From the IMG/VR virus record IMGVR_UViG_3300026097_000876, positions 62,001 through 126,000 of that record: 64,000 nucleotides of DNA; one strand, 5' to 3'. Both the position numbers and the translations under genes were made by a program. How positions within the stretch are numbered: position 1 is the stretch's first letter; every line of letters starts with the position of its first letter. Origin of the DNA: a virus. Below the pieces are notes generated by a model. The model searched no databases, was not told where the DNA came from, and was given only the letters and a program-made list of their open reading frames with translations. This document shows positions 30,482 through 39,210 of this stretch, one piece after another.

Positions 30482-31251
30482 TAATCTCTTCTTTCTATAT
30501 CTTCTTCTGTTAGAGTGTCGCCCAACCATACTTCTATAACTTTAGCAGTTGTATCGCCCAAATTGGTTGCTTTGTGCCATGTGTTTTTTGGAATGTCAAT
30601 ACTATAACCAGAAATAAGATTTTGTATTTCAATTCTTCCATCTGCATGTTCTAGTTTCATTTGAATAGTGCCTTCAACAACGTGCCAGTGTTCACTACGT
30701 TCAAAATGTCTTTGGTCACTTAGTGCATTACCAGCATCAAATGCAAGTTGCTTAACTTGCCAGCCTTCGCCTTTGTCTAATACAGTATATCTACCCCAGT
30801 CACGTTCTGTAGTGGGTTGACTCCATTCTTTGAGTATCCAGCTGCTTGAGTTTTTCTTATCTTCGCCTCCGACAGCAAATGCAAACTCTACATCTTGATG
30901 CTCTCCGTATATAGTGTATTCTGGAGTAGTAGTATTTGTTCTGTCGCCGCCATTAGCAAATACTACTTTCCAACTACTGCCTTTGGTTTGTAGTACTTGG
31001 CCTATGGCACTAAGTGCAGTATTGTCGTCGTCGTTAAAACCGATAACTTCGTCAACACATGCAAGTTCTTTAATGATTGCTGCACGTTCTTCAAACGGCA
31101 TAAATGGTCTACCTTTTTTGCGTGTAAGCCACTCGTCTGAATTGACACCTACTACTAAATGATTGCCGAGTTCTTTTGCTGATTTAAAATAGGCGATGTG
31201 CCCTGAGTGTAAGGGATCAAAGCCGCCAGTAACCAATACCACTTTATTCAT
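30481..31251 (-). CDS. Sugar nucleotidyltransferase fused to a cupin domain
   Basis: 256 residues. Residues 1-140: cytidylyltransferase-like fold with the nucleotide-binding signature GGFDPLHSGHI and the later motif for RfaE2/HldE-type adenylyl transfer to heptose-1-phosphate or similar. Residues about 150-250: a cupin like the C-terminal domain of mannose-1-phosphate guanylyltransferase (HFERSEHWHVVEGT, NTWHKATN). The fusion suggests activation of a sugar phosphate followed by isomerisation or binding. A heptose-kinase-like gene occurs at 63284. Confidence 0.85.
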   Translation of the reverse strand: MNKVVLVTGGFDPLHSGHIAYFKSAKELGNHLVVGVNSDEWLTRKKGRPFMPFEERAAIIKELACVDEVIGFNDDDNTALSAIGQVLQTKGSSWKVVFANGGDRTNTTTPEYTIYGEHQDVEFAFAVGGEDKKNSSSWILKEWSQPTTERDWGRYTVLDKGEGWQVKQLAFDAGNALSDQRHFERSEHWHVVEGTIQMKLEHADGRIEIQNLISGYSIDIPKNTWHKATNLGDTTAKVIEVWLGDTLTEEDIERRD

Positions 31252-31256
31252 ATAGA

Positions 31257-31264
31257 TATTTATA
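31257..31264 (-). promoter_or_regulatory. Late-type promoter motif abutting a start codon
   Basis: TATAAATA with five bases before the ATG at 31251. If used, transcription would begin at about the start codon. Weaker evidence than elsewhere because the gene lies inside an island. Confidence 0.4.
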
Positions 31265-31271
31265 TTAGCAC

Positions 31272-31931
31272 TTATTTGCTAGTAGTTGATTTGATACCTT
31301 GAACTTTTGTAAAGTAAGGTTTATATGTACGTAACCAAGGACATAATTGTTTACACATTATAGCGTCGTTGGGCCACCATCCGATTGTATCTTGTATTTT
31401 TATAATTTCTTTGGCAGCCTCTGGTTTAATAATATAAGCACTATGTCCAGGAAGTCCTTGAGGAATAGATTTGTCTGTGACCCAAGGAACCTGTTGTTCT
31501 CCTGAATTATCTAGCGCATCGTACAACTTACTATTAAATGTTGCATGATCAGGATTATTGATACTAATTGCGCCGCCAGAGAACTCAAAAGGTTTAAATT
31601 GTCTAGTAAAAATTGCATCGTGCTCTAATATCATAATAGTTTCATTAAGCTCGACACTCTTCTCCCATAGTTTATAATGACTTCCGGCGGCAGCTATACG
31701 TTTAGACATGTCGTATGTCTTGTATGCTTTTAATATCATGCCAGTCGTAGGACAAACTGATTTTTTATTATATGGCCATTTCCAATTTATCTTCCACATA
31801 GTATTAGGAGTAATTGCTGTAAATTTTTCTACTTCTATTTGAGAGTTTGTATCTGTAATAGATTGTATACAGCGATCTGCATGACTTTGACTATCGTCAT
31901 GATCATCTATTGTAATTATGTACGCTTTCAT
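31272..31931 (-). CDS. Glycosyltransferase, GT25-like
   Basis: 219 residues: short opening strand AYIITIDD, a basic middle, MILEHDAIF (E-x-D in place of the usual DxD) and PGHSAYIIKPEAA, typical of LPS GT25 enzymes. Overlaps the methyltransferase gene upstream by 4 bases. Confidence 0.72.
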   Translation of the reverse strand: MKAYIITIDDHDDSQSHADRCIQSITDTNSQIEVEKFTAITPNTMWKINWKWPYNKKSVCPTTGMILKAYKTYDMSKRIAAAGSHYKLWEKSVELNETIMILEHDAIFTRQFKPFEFSGGAISINNPDHATFNSKLYDALDNSGEQQVPWVTDKSIPQGLPGHSAYIIKPEAAKEIIKIQDTIGWWPNDAIMCKQLCPWLRTYKPYFTKVQGIKSTTSK

Positions 31932-32503
31932 TTAGATAACACATAAACTCTACAAGGTACTTTGCCCTTTAATCCAGTTGATTCAAAAACTGATTCTAAT
32001 TGTAATCCTGTGTTTTTAAACAGTTGTCGTAATTCGTCGTCATTAATTTCCACAGGGTCCCATGGTCTTGCATTATTATCACTAGGCCCGTAGCCGTGTT
32101 CTAAATACAATTTACCGTTTGACGAAAGTTGATCTGCCCAAACTTTAATAGTTCTAACAGGGTCAAATGCATGATCAAATGCATTTGAATAAACAACATC
32201 AAAATAGCCAAGCCAGTCTTCGCGTATATTATTAAAATCATGTTGTACTGTCATTGGAAATTTGCTTGCGGTGTGTGATACTTCAGTTCCAATAATCTCA
32301 GCTTCTGGAAAATTTTCTTTAAAATAAAATTGTTCTGCGGCATTACGAGTACCATGACATAATATTCTTGTTGCCTGTTTTTTATCTTCACAGATTTTTT
32401 TAATTGTTTTCTTTTCTACATAAATCATTTTAAGTTTAGCAACATTTGCTTCGACTTGATTTTCTAAATACTCTTCATAATTTTTATATTCGTAAACTTT
32501 CAT
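31928..32503 (-). CDS. SAM-dependent methyltransferase
   Basis: 191 residues with a class I fold: weak motif I region (IIGTEVS), motif-post I, FDVVYSNAFDHAF (motif II) and NGKLYLEHG (motif III). Likely modifies a sugar or small molecule. Poor motif I glycine content lowers the confidence that it is active. Confidence 0.65.
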   Translation of the reverse strand: MKVYEYKNYEEYLENQVEANVAKLKMIYVEKKTIKKICEDKKQATRILCHGTRNAAEQFYFKENFPEAEIIGTEVSHTASKFPMTVQHDFNNIREDWLGYFDVVYSNAFDHAFDPVRTIKVWADQLSSNGKLYLEHGYGPSDNNARPWDPVEINDDELRQLFKNTGLQLESVFESTGLKGKVPCRVYVLSK

Positions 32504-32514
32504 TGTATTTCCTT

Positions 32515-33201
32515 TTAAGTTATTTTTTGTACAAACCCGTGAACACTAGTATGTATGTCTTTGTACGGTTCGCTTAGTATTTGATACCATCCCCATTCGT
32601 TAGGGTATAATTTATGTTCTTTAACTAATTTGCGTAATAATGCATGATCAAAATGTTTTCGATGATGAATTAAAAAATCATAAGGCAAAAATCCATACCA
32701 GTCGTCTTCAGGATTGTCTTTGTTAACTTCTGTCCATTGTCCTGAGCCAAACTGACTGCCGCGATTTTCTCTAGTCATAAATCCTACCGGGCCAACTTCA
32801 TATGCTTTGCGCAACCAATGATTTAAATCTACTTGTCTGTCTATTTTAGTATTCCAGTCAACTCTTATAATTAGATCATGATGTGAAGGTATTTTTCTAA
32901 TTAAATCCGAGTGTGCTAAAATAGGAACTATTCCAAAATAAAATTCATCTTTTAATTTTCCCGACTCAACATATTTTTTATATTTTCCATGTTTAGAATG
33001 AGGAGTAACCTCCATAGGATGATAATGCCATTTCGGATAGTGCATTGTACTTAATCTGTTGTGTAAATTTTCAGGCACTAAATTTGTTCGATTTGTGAAC
33101 GTGTGATAATAGAAATTACAGCCAGGAATTTTGTGCTGAAGCTGTTCAACAATTTTGCTGTCTTTATCATTCACACCAGAAATACAAATTGCAATATTCA
33201 T
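32515..33201 (-). CDS. Putative glycosyltransferase
   Basis: 228 residues. Opens with a Rossmann-like strand (NIAICISGVND), has LIIRVDWNTKI that may correspond to a DxD-type acidic site, and a C-terminal aromatic region. Weak match; assigned mainly from its location in a glycosyltransferase island. Confidence 0.5.
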   Translation of the reverse strand: MNIAICISGVNDKDSKIVEQLQHKIPGCNFYYHTFTNRTNLVPENLHNRLSTMHYPKWHYHPMEVTPHSKHGKYKKYVESGKLKDEFYFGIVPILAHSDLIRKIPSHHDLIIRVDWNTKIDRQVDLNHWLRKAYEVGPVGFMTRENRGSQFGSGQWTEVNKDNPEDDWYGFLPYDFLIHHRKHFDHALLRKLVKEHKLYPNEWGWYQILSEPYKDIHTSVHGFVQKIT

Positions 33202-33908
33202 TTAAAAAACCATTTCTTTAGATTGGCAGCAAAGAGCGCATGACTGTTGTGTCCAGGATGGGGATTTGGTTTATCTAATGCTTCATCTATGTAAAAATTT
33301 GTTTCCCATATAAAGTTTTTTAGATTAACATTTTTTACATAAAAATTATCAAAATATTCTTTGTGTTTTTTTGGAATCTCATGTTCGGGAAAAACATGAA
33401 AACTTTTTATTCCTTTGTTTTTAAGGTATCCGTGAACATAATTTATTCTAATTAATTGATCAAAAATTGTGTCAAACTGTTCGTAGTAATTTTCGTAATA
33501 AGTTTTTACTGTTTTTATAAATTCAGTTTTTTCTGACTTGTGTCTTCTCCAAAATGTTAAGGGCATATTTTGTTTTATAAATGCTGGTAGCATATGTATT
33601 CTAATGTTTTTTTGATCTTCAAATATAGTCTGCCTATTAAAGTTAGACCAAAGTATTACTACTACAGTGTTTTTTGTGTAATGGGGATATTCTATTATAG
33701 ACTTAGTAATCATTTTATTAGACGAGCCGGGTATTGCACAATTATCTACAGAAGTAAAGTTAACTAAATCTTTTAACTTTTCGGGCCAAGCGTATTTACT
33801 AGGATACGGGCCTTCTGAGCGACTGTCCTCGCCTAAGCAATCTTTTAGTCCGTGACCGTATGTATGACTGCATCCAAACGTAACTAATTTGTAATTTGAC
33901 CAAGCCAT
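33198..33908 (-). CDS. SGNH-hydrolase-like protein
   Basis: 236 residues: block I VTFGCSHTYG, block II AIPGSSNK with NFNRQ as block III, and a C-terminal HPGHNS with the expected catalytic His (NPHPGHNSHA). Same architecture as the gene at 21054 and the gene at 10220. Probably acts on sugar acyl groups. Confidence 0.68.
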   Translation of the reverse strand: MAWSNYKLVTFGCSHTYGHGLKDCLGEDSRSEGPYPSKYAWPEKLKDLVNFTSVDNCAIPGSSNKMITKSIIEYPHYTKNTVVVILWSNFNRQTIFEDQKNIRIHMLPAFIKQNMPLTFWRRHKSEKTEFIKTVKTYYENYYEQFDTIFDQLIRINYVHGYLKNKGIKSFHVFPEHEIPKKHKEYFDNFYVKNVNLKNFIWETNFYIDEALDKPNPHPGHNSHALFAANLKKWFFK

Positions 33909-34570
33909 GTGTTTTTCCTTGCACTTGTATCGAAATCAAAGTTCCAATACTCAATATCTTGTTTGTACCAGTCTGCTACAATTTGTATTGTTTGAGGCGT
34001 GTATATTTCTTTATAAGAATCTATTAGTCCTGTAACATTTCGAGAACGTGGCATAGTTGCTAAATTTAAATATTTTGTTAGGTCAGTGTCAAGATTTTCT
34101 TGTCTTAATATATCGCATCGAACATTGTTATCTTCGTCAATGACATAATCAAATTGATTGTACCATCCTCGTACAGCACGATGCCACATAAATTCCATTC
34201 CGCCCCATTTGTGCCGCTCTTCTAAAAATGCTTCAAAGGAAGATATGTCAGCATAACCAATTGGAGAATTTTTTTCAATTTCGATAACTTTTTTAGCAAA
34301 GTAAAAACGAGAAGCAACTCTTGCCCACGGATTTCGAACTATAGTAAATGCTGTATGTTTTTCTCTCAAAGACACATTAAAATCTCTCCATCGTGCATGT
34401 GCGTAGCCGTGGTGATCTCCAAGAGCATTCATAGTACTAAGAAGATTAGCTGTGTACTCTTTACTAATATGTGTTTTAGGACTAGCATCGATTATTTTAT
34501 TTTTTAAATCTTTGTTAAGTCTAATTGTACATCCTGCATTTTTTGGTATGTGTATAAAAAGTTTTTTCAT
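33884..34570 (-). CDS. Sulfotransferase-family protein
   Basis: 228 residues. LFIHIPKNAG at the N-terminus is the PAPS 5'-phosphosulfate binding loop, and TIVRNPWARVASRF is the 3'-phosphate binding motif. Probably sulfates a glycan. It needs host PAPS; no PAPS synthesis gene is in the window. Confidence 0.85.
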   Translation of the reverse strand: MKKLFIHIPKNAGCTIRLNKDLKNKIIDASPKTHISKEYTANLLSTMNALGDHHGYAHARWRDFNVSLREKHTAFTIVRNPWARVASRFYFAKKVIEIEKNSPIGYADISSFEAFLEERHKWGGMEFMWHRAVRGWYNQFDYVIDEDNNVRCDILRQENLDTDLTKYLNLATMPRSRNVTGLIDSYKEIYTPQTIQIVADWYKQDIEYWNFDFDTSARKNTWLGQITN

Positions 34571-34947
34571 TAGTATTTTGTATAATTCTTTTCTTCTATT
34601 ATAGACGAATTTGTTATTGTGTTGATCATTTTTTTAATTTCTGCTCTATTGTCATTTTTTATATAAACCTGCCTAGCAAGTTCTACAAACTTAGGACCAA
34701 AGTCCTTTGTGATTTCACATTTACGTTTATCATTTTCTATATTCCAAAGTGCTAGATTTATTTCATATAATTCGTGCACTAGGTGATTTACTTCTGCGTC
34801 ATCAGTAAATGCTTTACTTTCTAGTAAAGACAATTCTTTACTAACATTTATTAGTTGCTTTTCGTCTGTTAACTTTTCCTGTTTGATTTTTAATATTGTA
34901 ATTTTATCAAACAGCTCACCGACAGATACTTCAATCGATACCATCAT
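34570..34947 (-). CDS. DUF6165-like protein
   Basis: About 125 residues from MMVSIEVSVGELFDKITILKIK at 34947. The opening SVGELFDKITIL and the heptad helix that follows match DUF6165, found with LPS synthesis genes; function unknown. The beginning overlaps the end of the heptosyltransferase-like gene by 17 bases. Confidence 0.72.
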   Translation of the reverse strand: MMVSIEVSVGELFDKITILKIKQEKLTDEKQLINVSKELSLLESKAFTDDAEVNHLVHELYEINLALWNIENDKRKCEITKDFGPKFVELARQVYIKNDNRAEIKKMINTITNSSIIEEKNYTKY

Positions 34948-35692
34948 TAATTTTGATCCTATTGTCTTTAGCCCTGTGCATATGATGACTCCAACGATCC
35001 TTAGCACTTGTTGTATATATGTGAATGTTCTCTGGGGCAAAGTATATTTGTGACATGTGCAAAAATCCACTATCAACGCCAACATGATAAGTTGCTTTAG
35101 ACATTGCATATGCAATATGTTTGAGACTATCTTTTAATAGTATATTTTTAGATTCGCCGCCTACAACAACTATTTCATAGTCTTTATACTTGTCTAGTAT
35201 TGCTTGTCGTAGATTAGGCTTAATCATACGTTTTTTTGATGTACTATCAAACTGTACAGTAATAAATTTTTTAGGGAGTTTAATATCTTGGTATTCTGCT
35301 GCGATTTGTGGAAAATGTTTAAGATATTGTGTTGAGTCAATACCTTGTGCAGGTTCAAAACGTTGTGGATAATCAGTATATATATGTGCTTCTGCGTCGT
35401 ATCCTTGAGACCTTACATAGTCTACAAAATCATTATTGTCTTTGGGTTCGAAATCTAAGTGAGGCATAATTGAAATATTTTTATTAGGAAATAGGTCTAG
35501 TATTTCAGGCCAACTTTCAGGCTTATGTCTATTCCATTGATATTTTGTAAGGTGTAAAGTTACTGGGGTGTTTTCTATTAGTCCGTAGTTGTATGCTAGT
35601 AATACACTGTGTATTCTATCACCTAAACCAGGAGCACCGTAGTGAAAGTTTTTCTTTACGGTGCTATATGCTCTCATAGCTATATGTTTCAT
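34931..35692 (-). CDS. Heptosyltransferase-like protein (GT9 style)
   Basis: 253 residues. GAPGLGDRIHSVLLAYN near the N-terminus and GVDSGFLHMSQ near the C-terminus are characteristic of GT9/GT-B heptosyltransferases and related enzymes. Together with the nucleotidyltransferase at 30481 and the kinase at 63284 it completes an outline for heptose transfer, by inference. Confidence 0.68.
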   Translation of the reverse strand: MKHIAMRAYSTVKKNFHYGAPGLGDRIHSVLLAYNYGLIENTPVTLHLTKYQWNRHKPESWPEILDLFPNKNISIMPHLDFEPKDNNDFVDYVRSQGYDAEAHIYTDYPQRFEPAQGIDSTQYLKHFPQIAAEYQDIKLPKKFITVQFDSTSKKRMIKPNLRQAILDKYKDYEIVVVGGESKNILLKDSLKHIAYAMSKATYHVGVDSGFLHMSQIYFAPENIHIYTTSAKDRWSHHMHRAKDNRIKINDGID

Positions 35693-35694
35693 AA

Positions 35695-36321
35695 TTACAC
35701 TCTAATTTCAAACTGAGTCATTCCGTGTCGATAAAAATTATTACGTAAATTATGGTTATCAACAAATTGGTTTACAGCTCGCGTTACTCCTGGTTTACTC
35801 CAAGTAGCTTTAGGCCATTTAAAATCATCTCCTAATATTAATCCTCCAGGTTTGACTTTTTTATATGCGTTTATAAGATCAGCATAACACCCTTCATAAG
35901 AATGATCGCCATCGATATAAATCCAATCTAAATGATTATCTTGACAGGAATCAAACCAAACAGTAGACGATTGTCTTATAATTTTAACTTCTGGATTATT
36001 AGCAAATTTTGTTTTGACTTTTTGATATACATTGTCATAGTACTTGTCAAACTCTTTTTCTAATTCCGCAGGATCCTTAATTTCAGGAGATATATTGAGA
36101 AGTTTTTGATATTTCCATAACCACTTATCATATGTCATTTCACTATTATCTTTGAACGGGTCAACTGAATATGGATCAACTAGATATAATTTTTTTAACT
36201 TTTTCTTTGCAAATTCAAATGAAGTATTTCCCATCCATACTCCTATTTCAGCGCCTACTGTGTCTTTTTTAATTAGGTGTAAAATATTCGGTGCATCGCT
36301 ATTTCTTTCTTTTACCATCAT
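35695..36321 (-). CDS. SAM-dependent methyltransferase, cephalosporin hydroxylase-like type
   Basis: 208 residues: motif I GAEIGVWMGNTS, then YLVDPYS, and LDWIYIDGDHSYEG with the catalytic Asp and His of the Methyltransf_24-like group. Probably O-methylates a sugar. Overlaps the gene upstream by 4 bases. Confidence 0.78.
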   Translation of the reverse strand: MMVKERNSDAPNILHLIKKDTVGAEIGVWMGNTSFEFAKKKLKKLYLVDPYSVDPFKDNSEMTYDKWLWKYQKLLNISPEIKDPAELEKEFDKYYDNVYQKVKTKFANNPEVKIIRQSSTVWFDSCQDNHLDWIYIDGDHSYEGCYADLINAYKKVKPGGLILGDDFKWPKATWSKPGVTRAVNQFVDNHNLRNNFYRHGMTQFEIRV

Positions 36322-37115
36322 AAAGGGTGTTCTCCAATTTCTTTCATCAAGGTTAGAATATTTTCTCCCCTTTGTGGTAATAAATCTTTTAAGAAAAAAT
36401 GAATAAAATATGCTTCGGACAAATAATTGTCGTCAATACCTTTGTATAATCCATTCCATCTCCAGTCCATGTTCAGCGATGGAATATTTTCTTTTTTTAT
36501 CCACCAGTTGAGTAACATTTGATCTGTAGACCATTTTCGATATCCTACGCCATCAACAAAATCCTTAAATTCAGGACGTTCTAAAAATTCTTTAGGAGTT
36601 TGATTTTTTAAGTAAGGTTTAAATTTTTCACAATTAATTACCATCATACCCATATTATAAAATTCAGCGCCTGTGTTGTTCCATTTCCAATCAACATCAG
36701 TACATGGCTCAAACGCTGCTTTAGAATACTTTTTAATTTTAGACTTATATTTTTTAGAACAAGGTAGCTCTCGTTCAACAACTGCACCAAATGCATATTC
36801 TCCAGTTAGGTCTTTAAAAATATTTGGAGCATTATGTTTAATAAAAATATCACTATCTATAATTGCAATTTGGTCATAATCTTTAATGTACTGAAATGCA
36901 TTTTCTTTTTCGTAGATCGGCAAGTACCCTAGTCGCTCGACCGCTTCTTTACTACGGCCCGTTCTGTCCATATCGGGTCTAATTTTTAAAAGAGGTTCTG
37001 TTTGCACAATATGTGTAATGTTGTATGCAGCGCAATATTTTTCAACGCTTTGTATACAATGAGTATACAGTTTACTGGGTGTTCCAACAGCAACTTGGTA
37101 GATCATTCTCTTCAT
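36318..37115 (-). CDS. Glycosyltransferase, GT8-like
   Basis: 265 residues with DxD motif IAIIDSDIF and a typical GT8 C-terminal AYFIHFF. Donor and acceptor unknown. Overlaps the GT25-like gene upstream by 4 bases. Confidence 0.73.
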   Translation of the reverse strand: MKRMIYQVAVGTPSKLYTHCIQSVEKYCAAYNITHIVQTEPLLKIRPDMDRTGRSKEAVERLGYLPIYEKENAFQYIKDYDQIAIIDSDIFIKHNAPNIFKDLTGEYAFGAVVERELPCSKKYKSKIKKYSKAAFEPCTDVDWKWNNTGAEFYNMGMMVINCEKFKPYLKNQTPKEFLERPEFKDFVDGVGYRKWSTDQMLLNWWIKKENIPSLNMDWRWNGLYKGIDDNYLSEAYFIHFFLKDLLPQRGENILTLMKEIGEHPL

Positions 37116-37690
37116 GATAAATCCTTAGTAAAACTAACTTTTGTTTCGTATGTTACTTTGTTATACTTATCAAATTGCATATTAACAATTCCGTCACATA
37201 ACATCCAATCTGCTGGCATAACGCCGTATGTGTCTACCCAATTTAAAATTTTTCTAGCACCTGTTGGAGTAATTCGATATGCTCGGGCTCCCTCATACCA
37301 ATTTCCAGCCGGGATAGGTTTAGCTTTTTTAAAGCCTTCAAATTTATATACATCGCAATCTGTATACTTGCCGATAGGTTTTTTAAATACTACGTCGTGT
37401 TCAAATATACATATTGACGTATTAGTTTCTGCGCATTCCTTCCATAATAACCATTGACTTAGAAAACACCCTTGTGTTCCAGGACGTTGCAAAAGTTTTT
37501 TTGCTTTTTTACTTTGATTAGTTACCGATAGATTATAGTCTGCTAGTCCAGTAATTAATCCGTTAACACCTGGTCGTAATTCTAGATTCCATCCGTGATG
37601 TGTGCCAGTTTGAATAGCACGAGATGCCATTTGAACGCTTTGATCATAATCTGGAAGATAGATAACATAACCTCTATCTTCCACTAACAT
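37112..37690 (-). CDS. Glycosyltransferase, GT25-like
   Basis: 192 residues: opening VIYLPDYDQS, SICIFEHDVVF, ARAYRITPTGARK and ADWMLCD match LPS GT25 enzymes. A second gene of this type lies at 31272. Overlaps the gene upstream by 17 bases. Confidence 0.72.
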   Translation of the reverse strand: MLVEDRGYVIYLPDYDQSVQMASRAIQTGTHHGWNLELRPGVNGLITGLADYNLSVTNQSKKAKKLLQRPGTQGCFLSQWLLWKECAETNTSICIFEHDVVFKKPIGKYTDCDVYKFEGFKKAKPIPAGNWYEGARAYRITPTGARKILNWVDTYGVMPADWMLCDGIVNMQFDKYNKVTYETKVSFTKDLS

Positions 37691-38537
37691 TTTCTAAGTT
37701 CCTAATTTCTCGCTCTATTTTAGTACGCCAATGATCTGGAAGCCACCTAAGTTGAGCTGATTTAAATCGCCTATCTTCTTTTTTATTACCTTTGCCTGTA
37801 CTAAAAATGTCATCCTTTTTTTGACCCCATGCATTCCATTTATACGGAATTTTAGAATATGTTTTTCCTAACCGTGTCCACTCCGCCATTGTATCTTTTA
37901 ATACATCTTGATCAATAAACCAATAACATCCTTGTTCAAACCCTTTTATTAAATTGTTACTAAACAAATTTCTGAATTCTATACCTTCTTGATTTGTCCC
38001 TGGTGTTAATGCACTAGCAATAAAAATTCCTTGATCTTTTGGCTTAGGCATTACTCCTACGTATCTAGTAAGATTTTCAAAGTCTCGTAAATGAAATCCA
38101 TTTTTTAAAATGCTATCGCAATCAATTTGTAATATATACTGATTGCTATTTTTAAATAATTCGTTTAATCTCATAAAACGAGCACTAGCTAAATAGGTTC
38201 TTCTTGCAACATAGTCTACATCTGAAGTTTTAAAAATATCAAAACCTTCTTTCATTTTTTTATTATTTTTTGGCAAATTATTATAAAAGTCTTGTGTAAC
38301 AGTTTCCCAAGTATAGGTAAATTTAAAATTATTAGAAAGAAATTTTAAAACATCGTGATCTATATTTCCTTCGTCAATGATATGGCAATGTACGTGTACC
38401 CAAGAAAGGGTTCGATTTATACTCTGCTGTAGTGCATAACCGTGCCTATCAAAATATTTGTAGTCGCAACTAAAATATACAACATAGTTATTTTCTTTAG
38501 GACACAGAGTGCCATTTAATTTTGGTAGATTAAACAT
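37674..38537 (-). CDS. Glycosyltransferase with DxD motif
   Basis: About 287 residues from MFNLPKL at 38537, preferred over the codon 12 residues upstream because it leaves only an 8-base overlap. YVVYFSCDYKYF opening strand and ILQIDCDSIL (DxD). GT-A fold assigned; specificity unknown. Confidence 0.7.
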   Translation of the reverse strand: MFNLPKLNGTLCPKENNYVVYFSCDYKYFDRHGYALQQSINRTLSWVHVHCHIIDEGNIDHDVLKFLSNNFKFTYTWETVTQDFYNNLPKNNKKMKEGFDIFKTSDVDYVARRTYLASARFMRLNELFKNSNQYILQIDCDSILKNGFHLRDFENLTRYVGVMPKPKDQGIFIASALTPGTNQEGIEFRNLFSNNLIKGFEQGCYWFIDQDVLKDTMAEWTRLGKTYSKIPYKWNAWGQKKDDIFSTGKGNKKEDRRFKSAQLRWLPDHWRTKIEREIRNLENVSGR

Positions 38538-39210
38538 CGGGTGCCATCCTTGGTCGATATCCAATAATTGCATTCTTTTCTCCGCGGCCGACTTTTCTAA
38601 TCATTCTATACCCTAGAGACATTAAAATTTCTCTAATGCTTTCTTCAGTGTATCCATAACGTCGGGGATGTTGTTTTCTTTCGTATAAAATAATCGGCTT
38701 GCACCTTTCAATAGTTTCTAAGCCTCCGATTGCAACAAACGGCTCATATCCTTCAGCATCAATTTTAATAAAGTCTACATCTCGAAAATTAAAAAAGTCT
38801 AAAGGTTTTATAGCAATGCTACCTTTGTCTTGACTGTTAGGTTTTACATGTGTGCCAAAACTTTTGTTAGTAGTAACAATATCAACAGTTTCCTCTTTTC
38901 TGCCTACGCCAACTGGATATGTTGTTACGTTAGTGACCTTTTTATGTGCAAGGTTATGCACTAAGCATTGATATATTTTTGGATTAATTTCAAAAGCATG
39001 TATATGTTCAAATGTTTTTGACATTTGATATGAAGTAATTCCTACATGTGCTCCTACATCAATAGCAACTCTTAGTTTTTCACAATAGCTCATTGCTATC
39101 TGTAGTTCCAAGTTTTGGTAATCTTCTATTTTACCGACTCCTTGTTTTTTAGCACTTTTTAAACAAATATCTCCGCTTACTGTGCGCCACCCGTCAATTT
39201 CATTATACAT
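38530..39210 (-). CDS. FkbM-family methyltransferase
   Basis: 226 residues: motif I AIDVGAHVGITS, HAFEINPK, VDFIKIDAEGYEP and a basic C-terminus. FkbM enzymes methylate sugar hydroxyls, so a modified glycan is indicated. Confidence 0.85.
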   Translation of the reverse strand: MYNEIDGWRTVSGDICLKSAKKQGVGKIEDYQNLELQIAMSYCEKLRVAIDVGAHVGITSYQMSKTFEHIHAFEINPKIYQCLVHNLAHKKVTNVTTYPVGVGRKEETVDIVTTNKSFGTHVKPNSQDKGSIAIKPLDFFNFRDVDFIKIDAEGYEPFVAIGGLETIERCKPIILYERKQHPRRYGYTEESIREILMSLGYRMIRKVGRGEKNAIIGYRPRMAPDV

